Positions 9,606-21,120 of a DNA stretch of 64,000 nucleotides are shown one piece after another. Both the position numbers and the translations under genes were made by a program. The notes under the pieces were generated by a model. That model made no database searches. It saw only the letters and a list, made by a program, of their open reading frames with translations, and was not told the origin of the DNA. The DNA comes from Poecilobothrus nobilitatus. Its lineage: Eukaryota; Arthropoda; Insecta; Diptera; Dolichopodidae. How positions within the stretch are numbered: the stretch's first letter is position 1; each line of letters opens with the position of its first letter. The stretch covers positions 91,050,670-91,114,669 of the forward strand of contig OX352773.1 in the NCBI GenBank assembly GCA_947095535.1. Direction: 5' to 3'.

Positions 9606-11712
9606 TAAATAAAACAATAAATGATTTACGTTTGGAAAAGTCAGAATTAGTGTTAAAACATTACTAATTAATAAGATTAGTTAGAATTGTTATAAGTCTT
9701 GTTTTAATATAGGTTTATTATATAAAAATAGGTTATATAAAGGTTTGTTTCTTTTTAAGCTGATAAATCTTTTTTAAAGCAAAATATAAATACTAAAATT
9801 TCAAAATAGAACATATAATAATGATTAGTTTTAAATTGAATAAAAAAACAGGACATAACCTTTATAAATTTTATGGCTACCTAAAATTTAATCAAAAAGT
9901 TGCTCCTACAACCATGTACATTAAATCCCCCTATGTTAAAATATTCTTTCTGTCATTTAGAAGTAGTTATTAACTCAGAATAAATTAATATTGTATCGTA
10001 AAACCATTTAATAAGAATCTATAAATAAAAAATAAAAACTTTGTTTCGTCAAACTTCTTTAGAATATTGTGACTTTAGACATGGGAAAATCATAAAATAT
10101 ATAACTAATATAAAAACACATAAAAAAAATTCTAAAAATGTATAAATAAAACTTTATCTATTTAAAAAATTAAATCCTAAAAATCTTTCTAGTTTACTAA
10201 AATAAATTAACATTTAATTTAATTTTAATATTTAAAGGTTTTATAATATTTTTGAAGATAATTATATTCTACTTACAGTCATCATTTCAACAAAACTACA
10301 ATCTCTTTTGTAGATAAATAAGAGCGCAATCAAACATTAAATTAAATAAAAAGAAGATTTAAATCTACTTTATTTTTTAAGTGTCTTTGATCACATACTA
10401 AAAAAATAATTAAAATGAAATCCAACATAGAGCCTAAGCCTTAGTAATATTAAAAGAAATACAAGAAAACACAAAAAACAAACGTTCTTTTTATTCAAAG
10501 TGATCACAATTTTAAGTCCCAGTTGCCTTCGAGCAAATTACTCGAATTCAAAAATTTCACCCATAACCGAAAATAAAATATATTTTCACAAAGAAAAATA
10601 AATATTTAAAAAAAAAAGGACCTTTCAACTATATAAAAGTATATGATAGTATATAGAGGAGATATCGCACATAACATTCACAATATATTTTTATAGTATA
10701 TGTCAGTCAAATATATGATATAGATTTATAAATGTATGAACACGAATATTTTTTATTAGGCTCTAAAATTTAAAAAAAAAAATAATCCTTTTTTATATTT
10801 CTAAATTCTCAATAAATGACCATCACACGTTTTTAAATGACACAATATAAAATTCCAGATTATACCATCTCTATTCAAAATTTTCGATTTATTATTGAAT
10901 AAGGGATCGTTTGCGACTGCCTTCTTGTCCGGTGGTACGAAAAATGTAAACCCTATAATATATTTTTAATATTTTTTTTCTAACATACGTATAAGTTACG
11001 TTTATTCTATTATCAGCGTTATATTTCTAAAAAAAAAAGGATATTTGCATTCACATTAAAAAAATTACTGCAGACTCAAACTCAATAAAAAAAAACCTGC
11101 AAAAAAAGGATATTTAAATAAATTTTAGCATTTTGAAAAAAGGATATTTTTTGTTTTTTGTATTAAAAAATAAATAATAATTTTATTTTCTTGTTTTTAT
11201 TGTTAGGATTCTATTTAGATATTCTAAAGAGAGTTAAAAGCAGAAGGAGGACAAATTAAAACATGAAATTAAAGAAAATATAAAAAAAATTTTTTAAGAA
11301 CCATTAAAAAAAAAAAAAAAATCGAATAAAATTAAATTTAAATACAATTTAAGCTCTTTTTTCTATTGTACCCTTTTTCTTTTTCATTTTAATTTTCTAA
11401 TAAAAGAAAGATATATGATATAATTAATAGAATTGTCCTTTTATTCCAAATTAATTTACAAAAAAAAAAAAATTTTTTTTTAAATATAAAATTTATAATT
11501 TTTTATATATATGTTTAACATTTTTCCATTGTATTTTCATAATTTTACATCATCAATATGAAGTGTTGAATTTGAAGAATAACACAATAACATAAATTAA
11601 GGATATTTACGCATTCGAAATTTATATTTTACATTAGATTTTAAAGGAAAATATTGTATGTATATATTGTATATTAGATCAATATTAAAAAAAGTTTTAT
11701 ATATTTTTGTTT
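9606..11712. other. AT-rich stretch without recognisable genes
   Basis: No coding, RNA or repeat boundary could be supported. Homopolymer A runs are frequent. Confidence 0.6.
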
Positions 11713-12248
11713 TATACAGGGTGTTTCACGAGTAAACGGCATCCAAAAACTTTGTATTAAGGGATATCTATTCCTAACGGTCTCTGAGATAACGGGACTT
11801 ATAGATTTTCACTTCTCTAAAATTATTTAATTTAGTTTTTTGTTTATAATTTAGGAACTAACAAACGTAAGATCAACCTTAATACCATTTTCGGAAATGT
11901 GCAAATGTTCAGCAATAAACTGAGAAAAATTTTGTATCACAAAACCGTTAGGTAGATACCGTTATTTTTTTTAGAAAAACGGTTTAAATGACATTTTTTG
12001 AATAGAAAATACAAAAATATTTAAATTGAAAGCTGTATAACTTTTTATTTAAAAGTCACCCGGTCTTTTTTCATAGCTAATTAGTTAATTTAGTAAGCTT
12101 CCGAAAATGGTAATAAGGTTGATCTTACCTTTGTTAGTTCCGAAATTATAAAAACGAAACTAAATTAAAGAATGTTAGAGAAGTTAAAATCTACAGGTCC
12201 CGTTATCTCGGAAACTGTTAGGAATAACCGTCACTTAATACTGTATAT
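11713..12248. mobile_element. Foldback element with about 139-bp inverted arms
   Basis: The left arm (about 11,756-11,894) and right arm (about 12,101-12,239) are inverted copies. Both contain TATTCCTAAC, GAGATAACGGGAC, TAATTTAGTTT, GGAACTAACAAA and GTAAGATCAACCTTA, ending in ACCATTTTCGG at the centre. Outside the arms the left end is TATACAG followed by GGTGTTTCACGAGTAAACGG and more, while the right end reads TATACAGTATTAAG on the minus strand. About 36 bases therefore appear lost from the right arm. The 206-base interior has no coding capacity. No superfamily can be assigned. Confidence 0.75.
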
Positions 12249-12939
12249 TAATTTTCCATATTTAAACTATGGTTTTCAAAATATAAACTTGAAGTTATTT
12301 TCAATTAAATTTTAAACTTTCCAATTTAATATTAAAATATTAGAATCTATAATAAATAGTTTTGATTGGATCTATAATAAATAATTTTGATGATTTACTT
12401 ATCAACGAATATTCATAAAGTAATAAATATTGATAGTATTAAGTATCTTCTTTTTCTTTTAATTGGTTTACATCTTTTAATTTCGTCTGAACATAAACCG
12501 AAATGACACCATTTTCATACATAGAGGTACAATATTATGGTACTTGGGTAAATTTTTAGTTTACGACACATAGTTTTTTTGAAACCATTTTTAATATTAT
12601 CTCGTTTTCTAGGAACGATTCAAGCTGAATCTTACTTACAAAACTTTATGGAGTCGTATTCATTCATTTTATAGGTGAACTCCATGCCTCATCTAGTATT
12701 AGCTTAGTATTTATTAGTATTATACATTCTGTATTAGCTTTATAACTTACAAATAAAACAATATTTGCATATTATCTTGTAAGCATTTGTACTTTATTCT
12801 GTCAGTTTTGTTTGAAATTGGTGAAAGTTTTTAAAACATCGTATGCTAAAATTTCAAATTTAAAATTTATTAAAGATTTGATATGAAATAAGTGATAAAA
12901 TTATAATTTATTAATGTAAGAACAATCATATTGCATTTT
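12249..12939. other. AT-rich stretch, nothing recognised
   Basis: Contains a short local repetition (TTTTGAT...TCTATAATAAAT, 12,345-12,395). No gene or element boundary is visible. Confidence 0.5.
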
Positions 12940-13084
12940 AGGAAATTTTAGTAGAAAAAATGTGCTTATTAAGTTTCACTCTGTCCATCTGTCCGCCTGT
13001 CCGTCCGTTTGGGTGTTTACTGGTGATGTGGAACAACTTCAATCTGGAAACGCCAAACGATAGTAGATTTTTTAACCTTTATTG

Positions 13085-13545
13085 TTTTTTTTTTTTTTTT
13101 TACGAGGGTTGGTGGAAAACTCGAAAGTCACCAAGAGAAACTGCACGTGCTTCCTCAAGGTAGTGTTGGACTTTAACCAACCAAAACCACCCCCCTTTTA
13201 AAACCAAACTTTAGGATGGAACCTTTAATACGAATGTACAGTTTGGTTTTGGGGATATGGATGTGGGAAGGATAATTGGGGAAATCGGCATTGGGAAATC
13301 TGGATTATGAGGGATAGGTAGGAAAATTTGGAGGGGCATTTTGAAGAAAGATGTTAATGTTCTTCTTAAACTTAAGTAAATCGTACACATATGAATTACC
13401 AACCTTAGGGAACACATGCGATGGTATATGCTTCCACAAATGGGACGTGCGCATGACAAACGAATTTCCATAGGCTGTATTTCGCGATCTTGATAACTCA
13501 ACATGGTAGAAAAGAAATATATATATATAAAATAAATATGTGGCT
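13085..13545 (-). pseudogene. 3' end of a non-LTR retrotransposon (RT C-terminus plus 3' UTR)
   Basis: On the minus strand an uninterrupted frame runs from about 13,545 to a stop at 13,305. It reads SRSRNTAYGNSFVMRTSHLW, then KHIPSHVFP, then LLKFKKNINIFL. This is the usual C-terminal block of Jockey/CR1-type reverse transcriptases (N.SF..RT..LWN.LP...F.......FK..I). It has no Met start of its own, so this is a 5'-truncated copy. After the stop comes a 3' UTR, also found at 4,487-4,632, and a poly(A) tail (T run at 13,084-13,101 on the plus strand). It lies within family A DNA. Confidence 0.75.
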
Positions 13546-13552
13546 TTCCCGT

Positions 13553-13604
13553 GCGGTATTTTAATATACCGTTATGTAAAGCGCGGTATTTTAATATACC
13601 GTTA
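13553..13604. repeat. Two copies of a 22-bp near-palindrome, 30-bp period
   Basis: GCGGTATTTTAATATACCGT plus TA occurs at 13,553-13,574 and again, identical, at 13,583-13,604. The core CGGTATTTTAATATACCG is close to self-complementary, so it could pair as a short hairpin or bind a dimeric factor. It sits at the junction between the non-LTR fragment and the resumed family A DNA. Confidence 0.7.
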
Positions 13605-13936
13605 GTTTGAAGTTTTGAGAGGAGTTACATCTTTAGAAAGAAGTATGAGTCATTTTAGGAAATATTTTTGTGTCGCCCCTCGTTTAGAAGCTGTAAGGGG
13701 TGAAACTGAAAATTTTCTATTTTTAAACACCTGTAAATTGTGCACCTGTTCAAATTTTTTTGAAGTAAATATACAAAAATTAAAATTATCCAACATTATA
13801 TTTTTGTTTGTGATAACAATTTTTCTTAATAATATAGGATTACCTTATAATTAGCGAAAATGTGATTTGATTTTTCTCAATTTTTTTTTATTGCCTTCAT
13901 TATATTTGTTTTACTAAAATACGTTTTTTTTTTTTA

Positions 13937-14036
13937 GAGCATTTTCCTGCCATATAAATGTAACAAGGAAATTACACAACCTTTCCTTTTCAGGCGTGGC
14001 TGTACATGTCGTAAGGAGGACTTACTCTTATTATGC
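13937..14036 (-). mobile_element. SINE 3' part, without tRNA-like head
   Basis: On the minus strand this reads CTTACGACATGTACAGCCAC, GCCTGAAAAGGAAAGG and TTCCTTGTTACATTTATATG. It matches the body and 3' end of the SINEs at 24,545-24,730, 54,291-54,438 and 62,162-62,298. The tRNA-like 5' part is missing. Confidence 0.75.
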
Positions 14037-14164
14037 AATATGTTTTAATATTGGAAATGTGCTTTTTTGAAAACCCTTGCTTTTTTCCATTACTTGTTAG
14101 ATTATGTTTTGATATTTTGAACAGGATATTATTTCTCAATAGGTTTTTACATTAATATTTTTCT

Positions 14165-14411
14165 AATTATTTCTGCTTACAATTTCGAATGTTCTGCAAA
14201 GTCGACTGCTATAATGATACGGATTTACTAATTGACGATGAAGAGAACCAAATAAAATCGGTTAAACCCCATTCATTCAGATTACCGATCTCATTAACAA
14301 ACTTGTTAATATATTGAAATCTAGTATCTAGTAAATTGCGATAAAGTTTCAACCGAGATCCAAGATTCTCGGTCGTAAGGCCGACAATAGTAATAGTAAA
14401 GACAGTCGAAA
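14165..14411. other. Possible decayed coding fragment, strand uncertain
   Basis: This stretch is visibly richer in G and C than its surroundings. On the plus strand one frame reads CKVDCYNDTDLLIDDEENQ and continues IKSVKPHSFRLP before a stop. On the minus strand an open frame of about 66 codons ends at 14,209. Both look protein-like and neither matches a family I recognise. It ends exactly where the family A copy at 14,412 starts, and similar DNA may resume after 15,643 (CCTTGCACGTGACTACGACC). An insertion into an older coding relic would explain this. Confidence 0.35.
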
Positions 14412-15643
14412 CAAGGTAGAATGTAAACCAACGGTTTTTAAAAGCGCACATTTCCAAAACTCAATACAAACTATTTAGAAGTGTGACTAGTACAAAAATT
14501 TGAAAATTTCATGTAATAAGAAAAAATGTGAAAATAGGACAATTTTGAAATTTTGAGGGGCCGTAAGTCCGAAATCTTTTACAATTAAAAAAAGCCGTTA
14601 ACACACATAAAAGTATATTATTGAACCTTTAATTTTCATGTCTTGCCGAAGAAAAATTTGTACAGGTGTCTAAGTTACAGGTGTCTAAAAATACCAAATT
14701 TTCAATTTTTAAGCCCTAATAGCTAAAAGTTCTTTCTTGTCTCAAAATTTCAGGTTCCTATCTAAGGGGGTGCCGGAGTTATGAAAAAAGAAATTTCATG
14801 CAAAATGTGGTTTTCACATAACGGTAAATTTAAATAGTAAATTACAAAATATTACATAATTTTGATATTGTTTTATATAGATAATAAAATTTTCGATCTT
14901 CTGGCGGTTTTAGATTGCAAAATTATTACGCAGAGCCCGAGATATATACATCTGAAAATGGGGCTTTTTCGCAATTTTGAAGAGCTGCAACTTTGGAACC
15001 CTTTACAATTAAAATAAACCTTTAACACACGTAAAAATATATTATTGTAGCTTTAATTTTTACATCTTGCAGAAGTAAAATATGTACAGGTTCCTAAGTT
15101 ACAGGTGTTTAAAAATAGCAAATTTTCAATTTTTAAGCCCTAATAGCTCATAAACAGGGGGTGGTCCGAAAAAATTTTCTGAGCAAACTTATACTAATTC
15201 TAAAAGTTCTTTCTTGCCTCAAAATTTCAAGCTTCTATCTAGAAGCGTGCCGGAGTTATGAAAGTAGAAAAATCATGCAAAATTTGGTTTTCACATAACG
15301 GTAAATTTAAATACTAAATTTAAAAAAAATTGTATAATTTTGATATAAATTTACAAAGATAAAAAAAATACCTGTCGAATGACGTTTTCAGATTGAAAAA
15401 CTCTCAAGCAGAACATAAGATATGTGCATTTAAAAATAGGGCTTTTTCAAAGTTTGAGGGGCTGTAGCTCCGTAATGGGGGGGGCTACATGAAAAAGTTG
15501 TTCCACAAAATTATTTTTTTTATGAGACCTACCTATGGTTAAAATTTTTTTTCTCTATCTTTAACGGTGTAGAAGTTTTGTAAACAGACGGACGGACTAA
15601 TAAGCACATTTTTTCAAAATTTTTTTGGAAATGTGCTAAAAAT
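14412..15643 (+). mobile_element. Family A element, two-unit copy
   Basis: This copy is complete in outline. The start is CAAGGTAGAATGTAAACC plus AACGGTTTTTAAAAGCGC. Two versions of the internal unit follow, 477 bases apart (CATGCAAAA at 14,797 and 15,274). The end has GTAGAAGTTTTGTAAACAGA, GGACGGAC, TAAGCACATTTTTTC and TTTTGGAAATGTGCTAAAAA. The end can form a hairpin: CACATTT pairs with AAATGTG, extended by one more base pair on the outer side. The microsatellite is short and GAGTGAAAC is missing in this copy. There is no coding frame, so it is non-autonomous. Confidence 0.85.
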
Positions 15644-16490
15644 AGTAATACCTTGCACGTGACTACGACCTCTTCAACAAAAATATTTCTGTTTATTATA
15701 TTTGAGATGAATGTACAAAGATGAAAAAAAATTTTATTAGAGCTGGTTGAATGAATGTACGAAAAAAAGGAAAACTTTGTATTATTTTCGAAAAAAAGGT
15801 TGTATTATTTCCTGATCACATGGCGTATGGTGGGACAACATAAATTTTTGTTTTACTTTTTTACTCATTATTAATAGCTTTATTTAGCTGAAAAATTGTT
15901 AAAGATCATTTTATCATTATTTAAACGTAATTAAAACTTATAATTTTTTTTAATAATACAATTTCGAAAAATAAAATATTTCATAAATAACAAATTTTAA
16001 ATCTTTTAATTACAAAAAACACTATTAAAAAACAAACATAAAAGTTAGAATTTCAATAAATTTAAAATTCGCTAAAATATCGTTTATAGGCAAAAAAAAA
16101 ATGAAATTAAATTCAATTAATTTTCTTTTTATTTTTTTTTTTTTTTTCATCCTACCTCAAAATTATTTTTAATATTTAAATATCGAAAAGAAAAAATTAT
16201 GGCAATTTTATTGAAAAACTTTGTCAGAGTTACAAATACTCAACCTATTTTTCTTCTCTCTCTTTTGAAAATTGAAATTTGGAAAACAAAATTTAATATA
16301 TTTTTTTCGTTTCTTTTTTTTTTTATTACATTCGTTTTTTATTTTCTAATAGATTTCAAACGTTTCAAATTGTAATCACAGTAAATTACCAATTTCTGAA
16401 TAATAAAAAAAAAAACAAAAAAAAGCAAAAGCAAAAGTTTGACGTTTTTTTTTATTTTTTAATATAATAAAATTTAACTTTCAAAATAAT
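15644..16490. other. AT-rich stretch, nothing recognised
   Basis: Only poly-A/T-rich DNA after the family A end. No gene or RNA could be supported. Confidence 0.55.
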
Positions 16491-16539
16491 TTGAAAAGTA
16501 AATTTTCCAATTTTCCGCAAACAAACAAACACAACAAAA

Positions 16540-16700
16540 AAAAAAAAGAAGAAAAAACAATTTTTTCTTTACCATATGATCGGTCCCATGTCTTATCTTT
16601 TACACTTAATATTACTTTCCTTCTTTTGCTTGGTTTAATGGTTCAATATGGTTTAATAGCTGCAAAAATTCCAAACTTAAGTCAAATTGGTGTTAAAAGA
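16540..16700 (+). other. Open frame with hydrophobic segment, doubtful
   Basis: Within a 94-codon frame (16,491-16,775) there is a hydrophobic run, FLLLLGLMVQYGLIAA followed by KIPNL, which would look like a signal peptide or membrane segment. An A-rich leader with CAAACAAACAAACACAAC lies upstream, as in fly 5' UTRs. However, the only Met is far upstream in low-complexity DNA, T-rich DNA gives hydrophobic frames by chance, and the end runs into a TA repeat. I do not call a gene. Confidence 0.15.
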
Positions 16701-16775
16701 TATATTTGGATATATATATATATATATAAAAAAACCTTTAGCATCTCTTTTGTTAAAACACCATACCAGCAATAA

Positions 16776-19700
16776 GCCTTAAAAAACGGTTTTTTTTTCC
16801 TCGTTTTTTACATTTTTTAACATTTTTTTTGCACTTTAATTTTTTTTATGCTCTTATTCACCCTCAAAATGGCTCATAGTCAATTACGAAATGCTTTTTG
16901 ATCCTTACATTTTATCTCCTATTACATATTTTTATATATAGGTACATAGATATAATATGAAAGAATGTTTATATGAAATGGTATATATATATATATGTTT
17001 TACTATAAAATATGTATATTAACTTATATGATATGATATTAAGGATAATATGAGTTCCCTGTAGATTTTTTATTTTTATTTTCCCATCATTCTATTTTAC
17101 TTTTCTATGTTTTTTTTTTTTTTTGGGAATAAAAAACAAAACAGCCGCGAAAAATTCGTATTTTGTCACATTTTATACTGTCACATATTTTAAGATCCTT
17201 TTTTTTGTTCCATTTATGCTTTTATTTTCTTTTAAATATAAAGATTTAATTTTTTGCTTACTTTTGTTTTTATTTTATTGGGTGGTCTGAAAAAATTTAG
17301 AGATTGTTAAACGAATTATCTACAAAAAAAAAACAAAAAAATAATTTATATAGGTATTGAAATTTGCAACTTAAAATTATAATTTAGAGAGTAGAATTTC
17401 ATATTTAGAAAAATATTTTTGTTAATTTTAACGCAAGAAATCAATTTTAAGGCAAGAAAATTAAAACTAGTGCGAACAAGCAATAATTAACTTGAATAGC
17501 TGGGTAACAGTAAAGGAATTGTCCATAATATGTAGTTTACATATAGATTTTAATAGCAATCTTAATTTTCGGCATAAAACGAAGATATTTAGAGATATTT
17601 TACGAATTTCTGAATGTAAAAATATGAGTAGATCCATGCAATGTAAAGAATGGTTTTAAAAACATTGAATTCCATTAACGCCCTTAGTTTTTTTTTTTGT
17701 TGATTAAGGTAAACGATGTTTTTAAATTTTAAACCAACTGAAAGAATTTTCTATCTAAATTTACAAGACGTCAAAAATAATGTTCGAATTTTTCAAAAGT
17801 TTTCAAATTTTTAAATATACCACAATAACGAAAGAATCAGTTTAAAATTAAAGAATGTTAGATGAATGAATAAATACAGGAATTAGATGGTGTTTACAAC
17901 CATCATATATATCCTCAAGAAAGCAGTTAGGGATAAAAAAACAAAATAAAAACTATTTGAATAAATTTAATAAGTTTTACAAAAAAATGTTTTAACGAAA
18001 TTCAAAAGTAATCTAAATTTAATTAAATTATTATAAAATGATTGCGAAAATTTCGACATTTCAATTACCCACACTATTAAAAAAAAAATTAATAATGAAT
18101 ATGTTACATTTTTTGTCAAAATGTTAGAAATGTATTTTATAACGTCGAATAATATCGATTGGAATTAACCATTGCATAAATCAAATCGTTAACATTAGAC
18201 TCTTAGAGGATTGAGAGGACTCATCATTCATATGTAAGAAAAATCATCTAAATCCGTTTTAGGTGTTTTAAAAAAAAAATGGTGTTAGACAAAGCCTCTA
18301 AATGTTGGAGTTTAAAAAATTTTTAAAGCAATTAAATAAATAAAAAAAAATCACATCTTGAAATACACCTTAATAAAAAAATGTCAACTTTTTACTACTA
18401 AAGCCCAAAATAAATATACCAGTGTTTTTCCATTTGTAAAATATTTAAGCCGCATATAGATTTTATTTTCAAAATTTTATTAAAAAACTCTTAATATTTG
18501 TAAATATTTTCTTTTTATTAAATTATATTTTATTTTATATTATTTTACAATCTTTATTATTGCAGCCAAGAAGTGCAAAAATAAATAGAAATAAAATTTT
18601 TATAGAAAATTTTCTTAAATAAATATTTTTATATCATACATAACACTTTTAATACTTTACATATTTTATCTTCCTGCCCGGCCGGCGCCTGCTCTTTAAA
18701 ATAAAAATAAAAAAAATGTTTAATACTTTTTTTTTTGCTTCTTGTCTCACCCATAAAAAAAAAGAAACAAAAACCACATCCATTTGGAAGCAATAATAAT
18801 AAAATGAAATTTAAATAGATTTTAAAAAGGCAAAAAAAAAAAAAAAACAAAAAAACTGCGCTACATCATCCCAAAATAACAAAAATAAAAAAAAAACAAA
18901 CTGAATGGTACTGAGACTTAATACTGACTTTTCAAAGATTATATACACTTATATAGGCAAGGACTAACATATGTAACGCATATTTCTGATTTCTTGATTT
19001 TTCGTCTTTACATTGAAATTTATTCCCAAGTGCCTTAATTTTATTGTATGTTGGTTTTGTTTTTTTTTTTTGTTGTTGTTCTGAATTTGATAGTATTTTT
19101 TAATAAAATAAACGGTTTCATTTATTATCAGATCTAAAGATTCTTTTATGATAGCGATTACATATCCAGATATACTACTAAAAATGAATACACACTAGAA
19201 TTTATAGGCAAAAAAAATAAAAAATTTTTTTTCATTTGTACTGGTAAAACAGGAAAGATATTGAAATAAAAAAATAGGGGTTAGCCCTATTTAAAAGTGT
19301 GCAATTTTTTTAAATTTTAACACGTCAGATAGTTTTAATATAAGATCGATCTTATTAATATAAATATTGAATTATTTAATTCAAATTCTTCATATTCTTT
19401 TCCGATTTTTCCTTTTTAAAATATTTTTTAAAATTTTGTAAATTACGCTTCCTTGATTTTAGCAGTACAGTTATTCGACTACCCTTACATTTTATCTCCC
19501 TCTCATCAACTACTACTCATTGATCTTCCATATTTGTTAGAAAACCTTCGTTAAAGTTGAATTTTCTTTTTTGAGTTTATATAGTAAAATTCGGCATTCG
19601 ATATTAAATTTGACTTTCATAATTTCATTCCATTTTTTTTTAACATTTTTTTAACAACAATAACAACGCGAAAATAACCTTTTTTTAGATTTTCTTTTCC

Positions 19701-20492
19701 CATATTTTTTTTAAGTTGGGGAAATCCGCAAATAAAAATTGTTGTAAAATGATAACATCAAAGTATATTTTTTCTTTTTTTATGTGGTTATTCATACGAT
19801 TAGAGGAAAAATATATACAGAATATTTACAAATATATGTATATACATATATACAATATGTATTCATACATTTTTATACAACATTCATTTTTTAGAAGAAT
19901 TTATGCGAAAAAAAAAAAAAATTTTTTCAATTTTTAGTCAAGTATCGTTCACTTTGTATAAATTCAGTTGATAGCCCAATTGACATAAAATTTAATTATT
20001 GTCATCATGTGATAGATATCAGATAACAAAGAACAGGATATTTTAATCCATTTAAAATCAATTTTAGGTTTAACTTAAATATTATTTTTATATATTAAAA
20101 TATTTTTAATTTCAGAAAGACATCAGGATACAAAAATATTACTCAAATAAGTTACATTCTCAATTTAACATCTCATACATAACCAACTTTTATTTAAATA
20201 CAGGACCATAAAATTCAAAAGATAAAAAGTAAATTTTCGAAACCTGGAAAGTTCTGTAGAGCGTAGAGTATTAAAATTAATTCAAATACAACATAGTCGT
20301 TCCTTTTTTTTCATTTTCATAGATCCTTTTCTAAGGTTGTTGTATTAATTTCATTTTACTGTAGACTATAAAGTAAAATCACATAACCTTAAATACATTT
20401 TTATACTAATTTAATTCTGATAATTGAAAATTAGTAAAATTCATACATTAAATGCCTTGTTTTTTTTTTTTTTTTTTTTTTATTAATTTATG
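16776..20492. other. Long AT-rich stretch without recognisable genes
   Basis: TA microsatellites occur at about 16,981-16,998, with many A and T runs. The open frames at 18,629-18,850 and 19,716-19,937 consist of homopolymer-derived residues and TA-repeat Tyr/Ile runs. No exon or element could be supported. A GGTGGTCTGAAAAAAT word near 17,281 resembles the family A interior but is too short to call. Confidence 0.55.
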
Positions 20493-21120
20493 ATAAAACG
20501 TGGAAGTGTAAAGTTGACTGTGCCAACTTTAGGGTACCAGCGTGCATGAACATAAATTCTGCTGTTATCATAAAATTTAATCATCTTTTACAAAATTTCA
20601 AATGTACCGAAACATATTTTATGTAAATTTTGAAGTTGTATGAGTGCTACTCGATCCTGTTGTGTCGAATCGACTACATTGACAGAAGTTTTTGTCATAC
20701 AACTTGAAAATTTAAAAAAAAAAATGTTCTAGCTTTATTAACTACCAACATATGAGGATATAAATTTCGGAAACATCTGAACCTTTTACGGCATGAATTT
20801 TAATTAGATACAAGTTATTCTTATATAAAAATAAACTGTATGTTAGATACTCGAACCCACCAATGAAACTTGTTCAAATTTCATAGCTAAACTAACAATA
20901 TTATAAAGATGAAATAGTAAAAATTTCAGAATCGTACCTTTATTATTTTTTATGTTATCGTGCGGACGGACATATGGAAGGACGACTCAGAATTCAATAT
21001 TGAGGAGAAATATATGTATACACATACTTTTCCATTTCTATTTCGTCTCCTTTCAGGTATCACAAACGTAATGACAAAATTATTATATACGCTTGAACTA
21101 TTTTTAAACGGGTATAAAAA
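20493..21120 (-). mobile_element. DINE-1/INE-1-like (Helentron-derived) element
   Basis: Read on the minus strand it starts at GGGTATA-type sequence (TTTTTATACCCGTTTAAAAA). ATAATTTTGTCATTACGTTT follows, then GTGATACCTGAAAGGAGACG, which resembles a segment common in Drosophila DINE elements. Next come GTCCGTCC, CGATAACAT, and an AGTCGATTC/GATCAAGT-type interior. It ends with GGTACCCTAAAGTTGGCACA and GTCAACTT, whose AAGTTG and CAACTT can pair as a 3' hairpin, then CTTCCACGTTTTA. The interior has diverged copies of the unit seen at 39,514-40,118. It is non-coding. Confidence 0.7.

Larger units (their letters stand above)
12940..13885 (-). mobile_element. Family A element, interrupted copy
   Basis: The 3' end lies at 12,940-13,015 on the minus strand (AAAAAATGTGCTTATTAAGT, CACTCTGTCC and GTCC repeats on the plus strand). 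The 5' part resumes at about 13,605-13,885, with TTTTTAAACACCTGTAAATT, CACCTGTTCAAATTTTT and TAATATAGGATTACC matching the long copies in reverse. Between them sits the non-LTR fragment at 13,085-13,545, which splits the element. The extreme 5' terminus (CAAGGTAG) is not recognisable. Confidence 0.6.

Noticed and set aside
13211..13504. 97-codon minus-strand frame starting MLSYQDREIQ
   Set aside because: It is the wrong frame over the RT C-terminus; the neighbouring frame gives the recognisable retrotransposon sequence.
17281..17300. Family A fragment (GGTGGTCTGAAAAAATTTAG)
   Set aside because: Only about 20 bases match the family interior; chance similarity in AT-rich DNA cannot be excluded.
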